Below are positions 8,474-17,032 of a stretch of DNA of 58,093 nucleotides, piece after piece. How positions within the stretch are numbered: the first letter of the stretch is position 1; every line of letters begins with the position of its first letter. This DNA is from Deltaproteobacteria bacterium Ga0077550. Lineage in GTDB: Bacteria; Myxococcota_A; Polyangia; Nannocystales; Nannocystaceae. The stretch covers positions 1-58,093 of the forward strand of contig LNFB01000264.1 in NCBI GenBank assembly GCA_001464385.1, read 5' to 3'. The notes under the pieces were generated by a model. That model had not been told where the DNA came from and did no database searches. It saw only the letters and a program-made list of their open reading frames with translations. The translations under genes and the position numbers were made by a program.

Positions 8474-8479
8474 TATACT
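8474..8479 (+). promoter_or_regulatory. -10 element TATACT of the HtrA-type gene
   Basis: TATACT ends 12 nt before ATG 8492, leaving a predicted leader of only about 6 nt. No clear -35. Confidence 0.5.
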
Positions 8480-8491
8480 CCGCCGGGCGTC

Positions 8492-10021
8492 ATGCAGAAC
8501 GAATCGACACGCGTGAGGCTTCGGCTCCGGAACCGCGATCGTGCGGCGGTGGCACCTCTTCGGGTGGCTGCGCCGCTCCTGCTCGCCGCGATGCTCGGCG
8601 GCGGATGCAAGCCCGGCGAGCCCGGCGTCGTCGCGGTCCGCACGCCGTCACAGGTGACCGTCGCACCCGGCGTGGTCGCGCCCGCGCGGGCCGAGGCGCC
8701 GCCCGACGTCGTCGGCGTCCACGAACTCGAGCGTGCGTTCGAGGGCGCGGCGCAGATGATCGCGCCGTCGGTGGTCTCGATCATCAGCGAGCGCGCCGTC
8801 GATCAAGCAGAGATCCCCGCGTTCCTGCGCCCCTTCGGGCCGCCCGACGGCACCGTCCGCGGGCTCGGCAGCGGCGTCATCCTCGACGCCAAGGGGTACA
8901 TCCTCACCAACAACCACGTGGTCGACGGCGCGAGCGTGCTCCGGGTTCGCCTGTTCGACGAGCGCGAGTTCGAGGCCGATGTCGTCGGCACCGACCCGAA
9001 GACCGATCTCGCGGTCGTGCGCATCGACGCCGATGGCCTCGTCCCGGCCCAGACCGCGAGCTCCGACGCGGTGCGCGTCGGGCAGTGGGTGATGGCCGCC
9101 GGCAGCCCGTTCGGGCTGTCGAAGAGCGTGAGCGCGGGCATCGTCAGCGCGCTCGGGCGCGGCGGCATGGGCATCGCCGACTACGGTGACTTCATCCAGA
9201 CCGACGCCGCGATCAACCAGGGGAACTCGGGTGGTCCGCTCATCGATCTGCGCGGCCGCGTGATCGGGATCAACACGGCCATCGCGTCGCAGACCGGCGG
9301 CAGCAACGGCGTCGGCTTCGCGATCCCGTCCGACATCGCGCGGGTCGTGATGGCGCAGCTCATCGCGCACGGCTCGGTCGAGCGCGGCTGGCTCGGCATC
9401 GTCATGGGCCGGCTGACGCCCGCGCTCGCGCAGAGCTTCGGCTACGCGGGGGGCGACGGCGTGCTGGTCGATGACGTCGATCCCAAGGGTCCGGCGGCCG
9501 CGGCGGGCGTCCGCGCGGGCGACATCGTGACCCACCTCGACGGCAAGGCCCTGCGCGACATGGTCGCCCTGCGCAACGGGGTGGCCCAGCGGCGGCCAGG
9601 CACCAAGGTCGAGGTCCAGGTGTTCCGTGATGGGTCGACGCGCACGATCGACCTCCAGCTCGGCGCGCTCCCAGGGCAGGGTGAGGCCAAGGGCCGCAGA
9701 CCCGGCGCGGGGAAGGCCAAGCCGGTCCCTGCCGCCGCGAGCGCGCATGGACTCCAACTCGCGGAGCCCACCGACGAGGTGCGTGCGCGCTGGCGCATCG
9801 ACGTGCGCAAGGGAGCAGTGGTGACGGATGTTGCGCCCCGGTCCGTCGCCGAGCGGGAGGTGCAGCCCGGCGACGTCCTCAGCGAGGTCGGCGACGCGCC
9901 AGTGCAATCCGCTGCGCAGGCCAAGAAGCTGCTCGACAAGGCCGACTACGCACGCGGCGTCCGGGTCCGGGTGGTGCGCGGGGGCATCGGACGGTACGTG
10001 TTGTTGCGTCGCGCCCCATAA
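8492..10021 (+). CDS. HtrA/DegP-type trypsin-like serine protease with PDZ domains, probable lipoprotein
   Basis: Envelope protein-quality-control protease. After a basic and hydrophobic N-terminus comes a possible lipobox (LGGGC, weak at -3), suggesting a membrane-tethered enzyme. The trypsin-like domain has the complete triad: His142 in NNHVVDG, Asp172 in KTDLAVV and Ser246 in GNSGGPL. A first PDZ domain begins after RGWLGIVMG and a second, shorter one (WRIDVRKGAVVTDV to the end) follows a basic linker near residue 400. 509 aa is normal for the group. It begins a same-strand run with the Lcl_C-domain protein (46 bp later) and the kinase, so it may act in the same stress or signalling unit; this is inference. 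Confidence 0.93.
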   Translation: MQNESTRVRLRLRNRDRAAVAPLRVAAPLLLAAMLGGGCKPGEPGVVAVRTPSQVTVAPGVVAPARAEAPPDVVGVHELERAFEGAAQMIAPSVVSIISERAVDQAEIPAFLRPFGPPDGTVRGLGSGVILDAKGYILTNNHVVDGASVLRVRLFDEREFEADVVGTDPKTDLAVVRIDADGLVPAQTASSDAVRVGQWVMAAGSPFGLSKSVSAGIVSALGRGGMGIADYGDFIQTDAAINQGNSGGPLIDLRGRVIGINTAIASQTGGSNGVGFAIPSDIARVVMAQLIAHGSVERGWLGIVMGRLTPALAQSFGYAGGDGVLVDDVDPKGPAAAAGVRAGDIVTHLDGKALRDMVALRNGVAQRRPGTKVEVQVFRDGSTRTIDLQLGALPGQGEAKGRRPGAGKAKPVPAAASAHGLQLAEPTDEVRARWRIDVRKGAVVTDVAPRSVAEREVQPGDVLSEVGDAPVQSAAQAKKLLDKADYARGVRVRVVRGGIGRYVLLRRAP

Positions 10022-10067
10022 CGATGCACAGAATTGGATCGGAGGGCGCCGACGTCGGCGCACGATC

Positions 10068-11234
10068 ATGGCCGAGGGTTCACGGGAGTTCACGGTGGTG
10101 CTGGCCTACGGCCCGGCGGATGCGGCGGCGGCCGCGGCGTTGGTGGACGAGTTCGCCCGGCGGAGGCAGGCGGTGCTCCCCGTGGCGATCGTCGACTCCG
10201 ACGCGCCGCTGCTCGAGGCGTGCGCCAAGCTCGGGGGCCGCGGGTTGTTCGTCATCGCCCGCGGCGGCGGCTTCGCGGCCAGCCGCGCGGAGTCGCTGCG
10301 CGCGGTCCTCCGCGACCTCGGGGTGCCGATGTCGCGCTCCCTGGTGCTCGCCCTCGACGCCACGGGGGCCGCGTCGTTCGTCGACCGCGTCGTCAACGTG
10401 CTGCGTCGGATCACGTCGGGGACCGAGACGGGCCGCATGCTCCCGCCGCCAGCGCCGCGGGCGGCGGCCACTCCGACGCCCAGCGACGCGGCGATCCGGA
10501 CCGCGCCTGCCCCCGAGCGGGCCGCCGAGATCAGCGCCACCGCCCCGATGACCTACGCGGCGGTGCCCCCGTCGTTCGACGCGGATGGTCGCGCCGGGAG
10601 CCCGACGGCACCTGGCATCCTGCACTCCGCGGCGCTCGCGGTGGACGCGGGGAACCCCGCCGTTGCGCCCCGGCGTCGCGTCGCGCTCGTCGCCACGGCG
10701 CTCGCCTCGGTGGCGGTGCTGCTGTGGTGGGCGCTGCCGTCGTCGACCCCCGCCGTCGCGCCGATCGATGCCGCACCCCCGGTCGCCGATGCCTCGGCGG
10801 TCCCGGCTCCGAGCCGCACCGCCGCGGCGTCTCCGTCCCCGGCCGTGGCCGCGCCGGCGGCCGAGCCCGCCGCTGCGCCGGCAATCGAGGACTCCGACGT
10901 GATCGTCGACGCCCTGCGCAAGCGGGAGATCCGGGCGCTCGACGTCTTCGTCGTGGCCCCCGAGTCCAAGAAGCCCGCCGACTTCGCCCGCGCCTCGGCG
11001 CTGTGCGCCGGGCTGAAGGTCGCCGGCATCGACCAATGGCGTCTCCCCGAGATCGGCGAGTTGATCTCGATGTCGCGGGCGAAGATGCTGCGCAAGGGCT
11101 CGTATTGGAGCTCGACCAAGGGCGACACGTTCGGCGACCTTCGTCTCGTGCTGGTGGTGAAGCGCGAGCGCATCAGCCCGATCCCGGCGGGCTGGGACGG
11201 TGGGCGCGTCATCTGTGTCCGCGAGCGCGGCTGA
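10068..11234 (+). CDS. One-span membrane protein with C-terminal Lcl_C/DUF1566-like domain
   Basis: 388 aa. Residues 1-115 form an alternating alpha/beta domain (FTVVLAYG at the start, GLFVIARGGG in the middle) that I cannot assign; its strand-helix order recalls a TIR-like or flavodoxin-like fold but no motif proves it. An Ala/Pro-rich linker leads to one membrane span (about 205-222, ending LLWWALPS), then a long Ala/Pro/Ser stalk. The last 110 residues match the Lcl_C/DUF1566 fold: WRLPEIGELISM, then YWSST and GGRVICVR, which are the family's key blocks. So the Lcl_C domain should sit in the periplasm. It lies between the HtrA protease and the kinase, 28 bp before the latter. Function unknown. 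Confidence 0.75.
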   Translation: MAEGSREFTVVLAYGPADAAAAAALVDEFARRRQAVLPVAIVDSDAPLLEACAKLGGRGLFVIARGGGFAASRAESLRAVLRDLGVPMSRSLVLALDATGAASFVDRVVNVLRRITSGTETGRMLPPPAPRAAATPTPSDAAIRTAPAPERAAEISATAPMTYAAVPPSFDADGRAGSPTAPGILHSAALAVDAGNPAVAPRRRVALVATALASVAVLLWWALPSSTPAVAPIDAAPPVADASAVPAPSRTAAASPSPAVAAPAAEPAAAPAIEDSDVIVDALRKREIRALDVFVVAPESKKPADFARASALCAGLKVAGIDQWRLPEIGELISMSRAKMLRKGSYWSSTKGDTFGDLRLVLVVKRERISPIPAGWDGGRVICVRERG

Positions 11235-11244
11235 GCGCGGCGGC

Positions 11245-11253
11245 TGATATCCT
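11245..11253 (+). promoter_or_regulatory. Extended -10 (TGATATCCT) of the kinase gene
   Basis: TGn plus TATCCT, ending 9 nt before GTG 11263. The kinase can thus be transcribed apart from the two genes upstream, with almost no leader. Confidence 0.5.
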
Positions 11254-11262
11254 CGGATCGGC

Positions 11263-13989
11263 GTGTCGGATTCCGAGTCGTCGACGAGTCCATCCGACGC
11301 GGACCCGCCCGCCGCACCGAGCGTCGAGGCAGCGCAGGAGGACGGCGGCCTCGTCTCCGGCGCGGAGATCGGCCGCTACGTGCTGCTGCGGCCGCTGGCC
11401 ACCGGGGGGATGGGCGTGGTGTACCTCGCGTTCGATCCCGAGCTCGATCGCAACGTGGCGCTGAAGCTCGTGCTGCCGCGGCGCCGCGCGCGGGCCGACG
11501 AACCCGACGCGTTGGTCGCCGAGGCGCGCGCGCTCGCGAAGCTCTCGCACCCGAACGTCATCCAGGTCTACGACGTCGGCCGCTGGGGCGACCGGGTGTA
11601 CGTCGCGCTCGAGTACGTCGAGGGGCGCACGCTCGACGCGTGGCTGCGCGCGACCACGCGAACGCCCCGGGAGATCCTCGAGGTCCTCGTCGACGCCGGG
11701 CGCGGCGTCGCGGCGGCCCATCGCGCGCAGATGGTCCACCTCGACATCAAGCCGTCGAACATCCTCATCGGTGACGACGGGGTGGTCCGGGTGGTGGACT
11801 TCGGCCTCGCGCGGGCGGCCTCCGGGGCGACCTCGGCGGAGCTCACGACGTCGAGCGCAGAGGGGGCCCGCGCGCGCGTGGTCGGCACGCTCGGGTACAT
11901 CGCACCCGAGCAGTTCCTCGGTCACCCGCCCGACGCGCGCACCGATCAGTTCAGCTTCTGCGTGACGGCATGGGAGGCCCTCACGGGGGTGCGGCCCTTC
12001 GCCGGGCGGACGCGCCGCGAGTACGAGCGCGCCGTGCTCGACGAGGTGCCGACGCTCGGCGAGGGGAGGCCGGTCTCTCCGCGCGTGCTCGCCGTGTTGC
12101 GCGTCGGACTGTCGCGGCGCCCCGCATCGCGCCTCGCCGACATGGAGGCGCTCCTGCGGGCGCTCGCCGCCGCGGCGTCCCCGTGGACGCCCGCGCGCAA
12201 GCTCGCCCTCGGCGTGGGGGTGAGCGCGGCCGTGGCCGCTGCGCTCGCGTGGGGCACGGGGCGTGATGCCTCGCCGTGCGCACGTGCCGGCGACGCGATC
12301 GCCGAGACGTGGAACGACGCGCGCGCGCACGCGATCGCCGAGGCGTTCGCGGCGACCGGGCTGCCCTACGCCGACGCGGCGTGGACGTCCGCGGAACACG
12401 AGCTCGAACGCCGGGTGGCCGAGTGGCGCGGGACGGATCACGAGAACTGCGTCGCGACGCACGAGCAGGGCGCACGACCGGTCGCCGCGTTCGAGCGCTC
12501 GCGATCGTGCCTCGCCGCCCGGCGCGACGAGGTCGCGGCGCTGCTCGGCCTGTTCGAGCGCGCCGACGCCAGCATCGTCGAGAGCGCCGCCTCGGCCGCA
12601 CGGGCGCTCCCGGCCTCGGGGCGCTGCCTGGACGACGCCGAGATCGCGGGGGCTGGCGTCGGTGATCTCGAGCTCACCGACGAGCTCGGCCGCCAGCTCG
12701 CCGAGGCGTGGGCGTTGGGCGAGGCGTCGCGCTTCGAGGCTGCGATGGAGGTCGCGGCCCAGGTCGCCGAGGAGGCCAAGCGCGCCGCGTTGCCCGTCGT
12801 CGAGGCCCGCGCCTACCTGCTCGGGGGTCACGCGGCGGGGCGCTTGGGTCGGGCCAAGGACGCGCAGGCGCTCCTCGAGCTCGGGGTCCGCACCGCCGAT
12901 GCCGCGGGGGCCGACGACGAGCGCGTCGCCGGGCTCACCGATCTCGTCTACGTCGCGGGGCACGTCGGGGGCGATCCGAAGCGCGCCCACTGGTTCGCGA
13001 ACCTCGCCCGCGCGCTCCTCGTGCGGCTCGGCGAGCCACCCTCACGGGCGACGGTCCTGCTGCTCAACGAGGCGGTCGTGTTCGCGGACGAGGGGCGCTA
13101 CGACGAGTCGCTCGCCACCTACCGCGGCGCCCTCGCGGCGTGGAATCGAGGCGAGCTCGTCATCGACGACACGCTCGCCGTGCTGTTCAACAACATCGGC
13201 AGCCTCCACCTGTCGCGCGGCGAGTACGGCGAGGCCGCGGTGTGGTTCCTCCACGGCTACCTCTTGCGCGTGTCCCTGGCGGGCCCCGAGCACCCCGCGG
13301 TCGCGGACGTGCTCATCAACTGGGGGAACGTGCTGCTCCACCTCGGTCACGCCGAGCTCGCGCTCGATCACAACCGCCGAGCGCTGGCGATCCTCGAGGG
13401 CGCGCGCGGCCGCGACGACCCGAGCGCGCGTGTGGTGCTCAACAACATCGCGGTGATCCTGCTCGAGCTGGGGCGCAACGCGGAGGCCCGCGAGTACTCG
13501 CGGCGCGCGCTCGAGCTGTGGCGCGGGCTCGAGGGCGAGGACCCCATGGCCGCGGTCGCCCTGGCCAACCTGGCGCAGGGCGACCTGTCGCGCGGCGATC
13601 CGGCCGCGGCCCTGTCCGCGTATCGCCGCTCGTATGCCCAGCTCCGGCGCACGCTCGAGCTCGGGCACCCCTACGTCACCAACGCGATGACCGGCATCGG
13701 GCGCGCGTTGCTGGCGATGGGCGGGGCGGTCGACGCATCGGTGGTCCTGCGGCACGCGGTGGCGCTGGCGGACCGCGGCGGGGCGCCCGACGAGCTGCGG
13801 GCCGAGCCGCGCTTCGCCCTCGCCCGCGCCCTCGCCGAGGACGACGCCGCGCCCGCGCTGGTGCTGGGCCTCGCGCGTCAGGCCCGAGCGCTCTACGCGG
13901 AGCTCGGTCCCTACCGCGCCGAAGAGGTCGCCGAGATCGACGCCCAGCTGGCGCGGTGGCGGCGGGCGTGGGCGCGCGACGACCGGTGA
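11263..13989 (+). CDS. Serine/threonine protein kinase with membrane span and TPR repeats
   Basis: Eukaryote-like kinase of 908 aa. The kinase domain (about 42-300) has the glycine loop RPLATGGMGVVYLA, the ATP lysine Lys68 in VALKLV, the catalytic loop HLDIKPSN with Asp161, and DFG Asp179. The residue before the catalytic Asp is Leu, not the usual Arg, so this is a non-RD kinase. A single membrane span follows near 312-332, then a Cys-containing sensor-like region (to about 460) and a TPR array to the end (repeats such as FNNIGSLHLSRGEYGEAAVWF). The TPRs would face the periplasm if the span is real. Start is GTG 11263, placed by the extended -10. The downstream gene converges with a 1-bp gap. 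Confidence 0.93.
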   Translation: MSDSESSTSPSDADPPAAPSVEAAQEDGGLVSGAEIGRYVLLRPLATGGMGVVYLAFDPELDRNVALKLVLPRRRARADEPDALVAEARALAKLSHPNVIQVYDVGRWGDRVYVALEYVEGRTLDAWLRATTRTPREILEVLVDAGRGVAAAHRAQMVHLDIKPSNILIGDDGVVRVVDFGLARAASGATSAELTTSSAEGARARVVGTLGYIAPEQFLGHPPDARTDQFSFCVTAWEALTGVRPFAGRTRREYERAVLDEVPTLGEGRPVSPRVLAVLRVGLSRRPASRLADMEALLRALAAAASPWTPARKLALGVGVSAAVAAALAWGTGRDASPCARAGDAIAETWNDARAHAIAEAFAATGLPYADAAWTSAEHELERRVAEWRGTDHENCVATHEQGARPVAAFERSRSCLAARRDEVAALLGLFERADASIVESAASAARALPASGRCLDDAEIAGAGVGDLELTDELGRQLAEAWALGEASRFEAAMEVAAQVAEEAKRAALPVVEARAYLLGGHAAGRLGRAKDAQALLELGVRTADAAGADDERVAGLTDLVYVAGHVGGDPKRAHWFANLARALLVRLGEPPSRATVLLLNEAVVFADEGRYDESLATYRGALAAWNRGELVIDDTLAVLFNNIGSLHLSRGEYGEAAVWFLHGYLLRVSLAGPEHPAVADVLINWGNVLLHLGHAELALDHNRRALAILEGARGRDDPSARVVLNNIAVILLELGRNAEAREYSRRALELWRGLEGEDPMAAVALANLAQGDLSRGDPAAALSAYRRSYAQLRRTLELGHPYVTNAMTGIGRALLAMGGAVDASVVLRHAVALADRGGAPDELRAEPRFALARALAEDDAAPALVLGLARQARALYAELGPYRAEEVAEIDAQLARWRRAWARDDR

Positions 13990-13990
13990 G

Positions 13991-14812
13991 TCACGCCCGC
14001 TTCGCCGTGAGGACCGGCGCGGAGGGCTCGGGCATGCCGCCGACGATCACCGTCTCCTCGTGGGGCGCGTCGGGGTGGGCCTCGCGCTCGTCGAACAGCG
14101 GCTCGGTGTCGGGCATCAGCCCGAGCGGCGCGGCGATCTTCGCCCCGATCACCCACTCCCACACGGTCGACAGCGGGATGTGGTCGAACAGCGCGCGCAG
14201 GCCGACGACCTCGAGCATGGTCTTCTCGGAGAACGGCATGCGATCGCGACCGTCGAGCAGGGCGCGCTCGAGGATGTTCGTGATCTCGTCGCGGGGGAGG
14301 AACTCGACGAGGGTCGGCACGCTGAGGGCGCGCACCACGTCGCGGTGGTTGACCAGCCCCTCCTCCATCGCGCACTCGACCACGTAGGTGGTGTGCGCTC
14401 GGATCGCGAGCACGCGCTCGGTCGATGTCGCCGTGTGCAGCCAGAACCGGGGCTCGACGACGAACGCCCACAGGTACTGCGGATCGAGGAAGCGGATCCG
14501 ATCGTCGGGCTCGAAGGTCGCGACGACGGTGGCGGCGTCGGTCTCGCCCTCCTCGAGGGCGATGACGAGATCCTCGCCGGAGCTCTCCGGGCTCTTCTTC
14601 AGGGCGATGCGGGGCCGGGTGCCCACGGTGGCCTCGAGGATCCGGGCGCGGCGCGCCGGCTCCTCGGCCAGCGCGTGCATGATCGTCAGCGGCGAGAAGT
14701 GGCGGAGGAACTCGGCCGGCGTGCGCAGCCCGGTCGCGAGGCCGTGCTCCACGACCTGGGCGAGGAACCGCTGGCGGGGCTCGGGGAGCTTCGAGCGGAA
14801 CGCGAATTCCAT
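13991..14812 (-). CDS. Conserved Myxococcota-type protein of unknown function
   Basis: 273 aa, soluble, no signal or membrane segment. It begins EFAFRSKLPEPRQRFLAQ and contains TGLRTPAEFLRHFSP and an acidic C-terminal tail. I have seen proteins of this style in myxobacterial genomes but know no function. The protein is largely helical with a beta-like centre around residues 80-130 (ALEEGETDAATVVATFEPDD). The start at 14812 is chosen because the chain upstream of it in the same frame is low-complexity Arg/Pro. A -10-like TATCGT lies at 14839-14844 on the minus strand. Confidence 0.75.
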   Translation of the reverse strand: MEFAFRSKLPEPRQRFLAQVVEHGLATGLRTPAEFLRHFSPLTIMHALAEEPARRARILEATVGTRPRIALKKSPESSGEDLVIALEEGETDAATVVATFEPDDRIRFLDPQYLWAFVVEPRFWLHTATSTERVLAIRAHTTYVVECAMEEGLVNHRDVVRALSVPTLVEFLPRDEITNILERALLDGRDRMPFSEKTMLEVVGLRALFDHIPLSTVWEWVIGAKIAAPLGLMPDTEPLFDEREAHPDAPHEETVIVGGMPEPSAPVLTAKRA

Positions 14813-14916
14813 GCGAACGGCGGACCTCGGGGCGCACCACGATATCGCAAAGCTCGGCGCCGTCGCCACCGGCCGCGCCGGGCCGTGGGGGCGGGCACGA
14901 CGCCGTCCCGTTGGGT

Positions 14917-14946
14917 TTGACAGTTTTCCCACCGACGTCCCACACT
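14917..14946 (+). promoter_or_regulatory. Promoter of the L-domain lipoprotein (TTGACA-N18-CACACT)
   Basis: A perfect -35 TTGACA at 14917-14922 and CACACT at 14941-14946. The -10 ends 7 nt before GTG 14954, so the transcript should begin at or one base from the start codon. Confidence 0.65.
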
Positions 14947-14953
14947 GCCCCCC

Positions 14954-16990
14954 GTGCTGCCGTCCGCCACGCGGTTCGTCTGGGGTCCTGTCGCCATCCG
15001 CAGTGTCGCCGCAGCGACGCTCGCGACGACGCTCGGCTGCGGTCGCAGCGACTTCGGGCTCGATGGTGTCGGTACCGACGGGAGCTCGTCGAGCGGAGCG
15101 TCGGTCGAGGACTCGTCGTCGAGTTCGGGCGATCCGACGAGTGTCGACACCACCGGTACGCCGACGGTGACGATCACCGACACGAGCAGCGAGTCGACCG
15201 CGGTCGACTCGTCGTCGTCGGAGTCATCCTCGAGCTCGTCGTCGGAGTCGTCGAGCTCGACCGGCAACCCGCTGTGCGGCATGGGGACGTTCGTGGGCGA
15301 CGCGGTGATCCGCGACGCCGACGACGCGGCCGCGCTCGAGGGCTTCGACGAGATTTCCGGCAGCCTCTTCGTGCAGTCGTACGGCGAACCGTCGTTGCCG
15401 GAGCTGCACTGCCTGCGCGCCGTGGCGGGCGCGGTCGATATCCGCGACAACCCGGGCCTGCGCGACCTCGCCGGGCTCGATGATCTCCAGAGCATCGGTG
15501 GCTACCTGTACGTCACCACCAGCCCCCAGCTCGAGTCGATCGGCGCGTTGGCGTCGCTGTCGAGCATCGGCGACTTCCTGTTCGTCACCGACATCGGCGG
15601 TTTGTCGTCCCTCGACGGCCTGCAGTCGTTGACGAGCGTCGCTGGTCGCATCCGGCTGTGGAACCTCGACAGCCTCCAGAACGTCGCCCCGCTCGCGAAC
15701 GTGGGTGGGGTCGTCGGCGGCGTCGAGATCGGCGACAACGCGTCGCTCGACAACATCGACGGGCTCGCCGGGCTCGACGGCGTCACGGGTGACATCCTCG
15801 TCAGCGACAACCCGGCGCTGACCGACATCCTCGGGCTCATCGGCCTGCAGGGCGACGTGCGCACGCTGTTCGTGATCCGCAACGCAGCGATGTCGTCGCT
15901 GGCGGGCCTCAGCGGGCTCACCGAGGCCACCGGCGACGTCCGCATCGAAGGCAACTCGGCGCTGGGCAGCCTGACCGGCCTGAGCGCGCTTGGTCTGGTG
16001 GCGGGCTCCGTCACGATCCAGAGCAATCTCCTGCTGACGTCGCTCCTCGGACTCGAGGGCATCGACGCGGTGGGCGGCAACGTGATCGTGTTCGACAACG
16101 GCGCCCTCCAGAACGTCGACGCGCTGGCCTCGCTCGACGCGATCGGCAACTTCCTCGTGCTCGAGAACAACGCGGTCCTCACCGACATCGACGGACTCGT
16201 GTCGGTGCAGTCGATCGGGAACTCGCTGTGGATCCACGACAACGCCTCGCTCGCGACGCTCGACGGGCTGAGCGGCCTGCAGGCCATCGGCGGGGTGATG
16301 TCGATCTCGGGCAATGCGTCGCTGCAGAACATCGACGGCCTCGCGAACCTGGACCAGGTCGGCGATCTGCTGCGCGTGCTCGCCAACAACTCGCTGCAGA
16401 ACATCGACGGCTTGGCCGGTCTCGGGGCCGTGCCCTCGGATCTGCGGATCGAGGACAACGACCTGCTGCAGGACCTCGACGGCCTCGCCGGGCTCACGTC
16501 GGTCGGCGGGCAGCTCGTCGTTCGCAACAACCAAGGCCTCGTCAGCCTCGCCGGGCTCGCCGGCGTGCAGACCGTCGGGACCGACGTGGTGATCCAGAAC
16601 GACGACAGCCTCGTCGGCGTCGACATGCCGTCGTTGGTGACGGTCGGGGGCGGCTTCCAGGTCCGTGAGTGCGCGGCGCTCGGCAGCGTCACCGGCCTGC
16701 CGAACCTGCTCACCGTGGGCGACTACTTCCACTTCTCGGAGAACGCGTCGCTGACGTCGATCGCGGTGGCGCCGTCGCTGTTGGCCGTCGGCGGCAACCT
16801 GACCATCCGCGACAACCCTGTGCTCGCCTCCCTGACCGGCCTGGGCGCGCTGGGGTCCGTCTCGCTCGACTTCCGCGTCCATGACAATCCCCAGCTCCCG
16901 ACGTGCCAGGCGATCGCGGTGCTGGTCCACGTGATGGTCGGTGGTGGGGTCAGCGTCGTGAACAACCTCGCCGATGCGTGCGGCGGCTGA
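14954..16990 (+). CDS. Surface lipoprotein with Ser-rich tether and receptor L-domain-like leucine-rich repeats
   Basis: 678 aa. Signal peptide with a possible lipobox ending at Cys29 (TLGC), then a Ser/Thr/Asp-rich tether (about 36-105) and a repeat domain of roughly 560 residues. The repeats are about 23 aa long and of the form ...LDGLxGLxxVGGxLxIxDNxxL, i.e. the beta-solenoid seen in bacterial receptor-L-domain and LRR proteins. A Cys pair near each end of the repeat region (LPELHCL, and PTCQAI/DACGG at the C-terminus) may cap it. Such proteins are displayed on the surface and usually bind ligands or partner cells; the ligand here is unknown. Start GTG 14954 is set by the promoter just upstream. 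Confidence 0.82.
   Translation: MLPSATRFVWGPVAIRSVAAATLATTLGCGRSDFGLDGVGTDGSSSSGASVEDSSSSSGDPTSVDTTGTPTVTITDTSSESTAVDSSSSESSSSSSSESSSSTGNPLCGMGTFVGDAVIRDADDAAALEGFDEISGSLFVQSYGEPSLPELHCLRAVAGAVDIRDNPGLRDLAGLDDLQSIGGYLYVTTSPQLESIGALASLSSIGDFLFVTDIGGLSSLDGLQSLTSVAGRIRLWNLDSLQNVAPLANVGGVVGGVEIGDNASLDNIDGLAGLDGVTGDILVSDNPALTDILGLIGLQGDVRTLFVIRNAAMSSLAGLSGLTEATGDVRIEGNSALGSLTGLSALGLVAGSVTIQSNLLLTSLLGLEGIDAVGGNVIVFDNGALQNVDALASLDAIGNFLVLENNAVLTDIDGLVSVQSIGNSLWIHDNASLATLDGLSGLQAIGGVMSISGNASLQNIDGLANLDQVGDLLRVLANNSLQNIDGLAGLGAVPSDLRIEDNDLLQDLDGLAGLTSVGGQLVVRNNQGLVSLAGLAGVQTVGTDVVIQNDDSLVGVDMPSLVTVGGGFQVRECAALGSVTGLPNLLTVGDYFHFSENASLTSIAVAPSLLAVGGNLTIRDNPVLASLTGLGALGSVSLDFRVHDNPQLPTCQAIAVLVHVMVGGGVSVVNNLADACGG
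15083..15261 (+). repeat. Ser-codon low-complexity tract
   Basis: Near-repeats of TCGTCGTCGGAGTC and similar blocks encode runs of Ser broken by Glu, Gly, Thr and Asp. It makes the flexible tether between lipid anchor and repeat domain and is a likely place for length variation. Confidence 0.7.
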
Positions 16991-17011
16991 GCCCGGGCCC
17001 GGCGCCCGACT

Positions 17012-17020
17012 TGGTACACT
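17012..17020 (+). promoter_or_regulatory. Extended -10 (TGGTACACT) before the polytopic membrane protein
   Basis: Ends 12 nt before GTG 17033; the short predicted leader has no ribosome site. Confidence 0.45.
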
Positions 17021-17032
17021 TCCGCGGGCACC

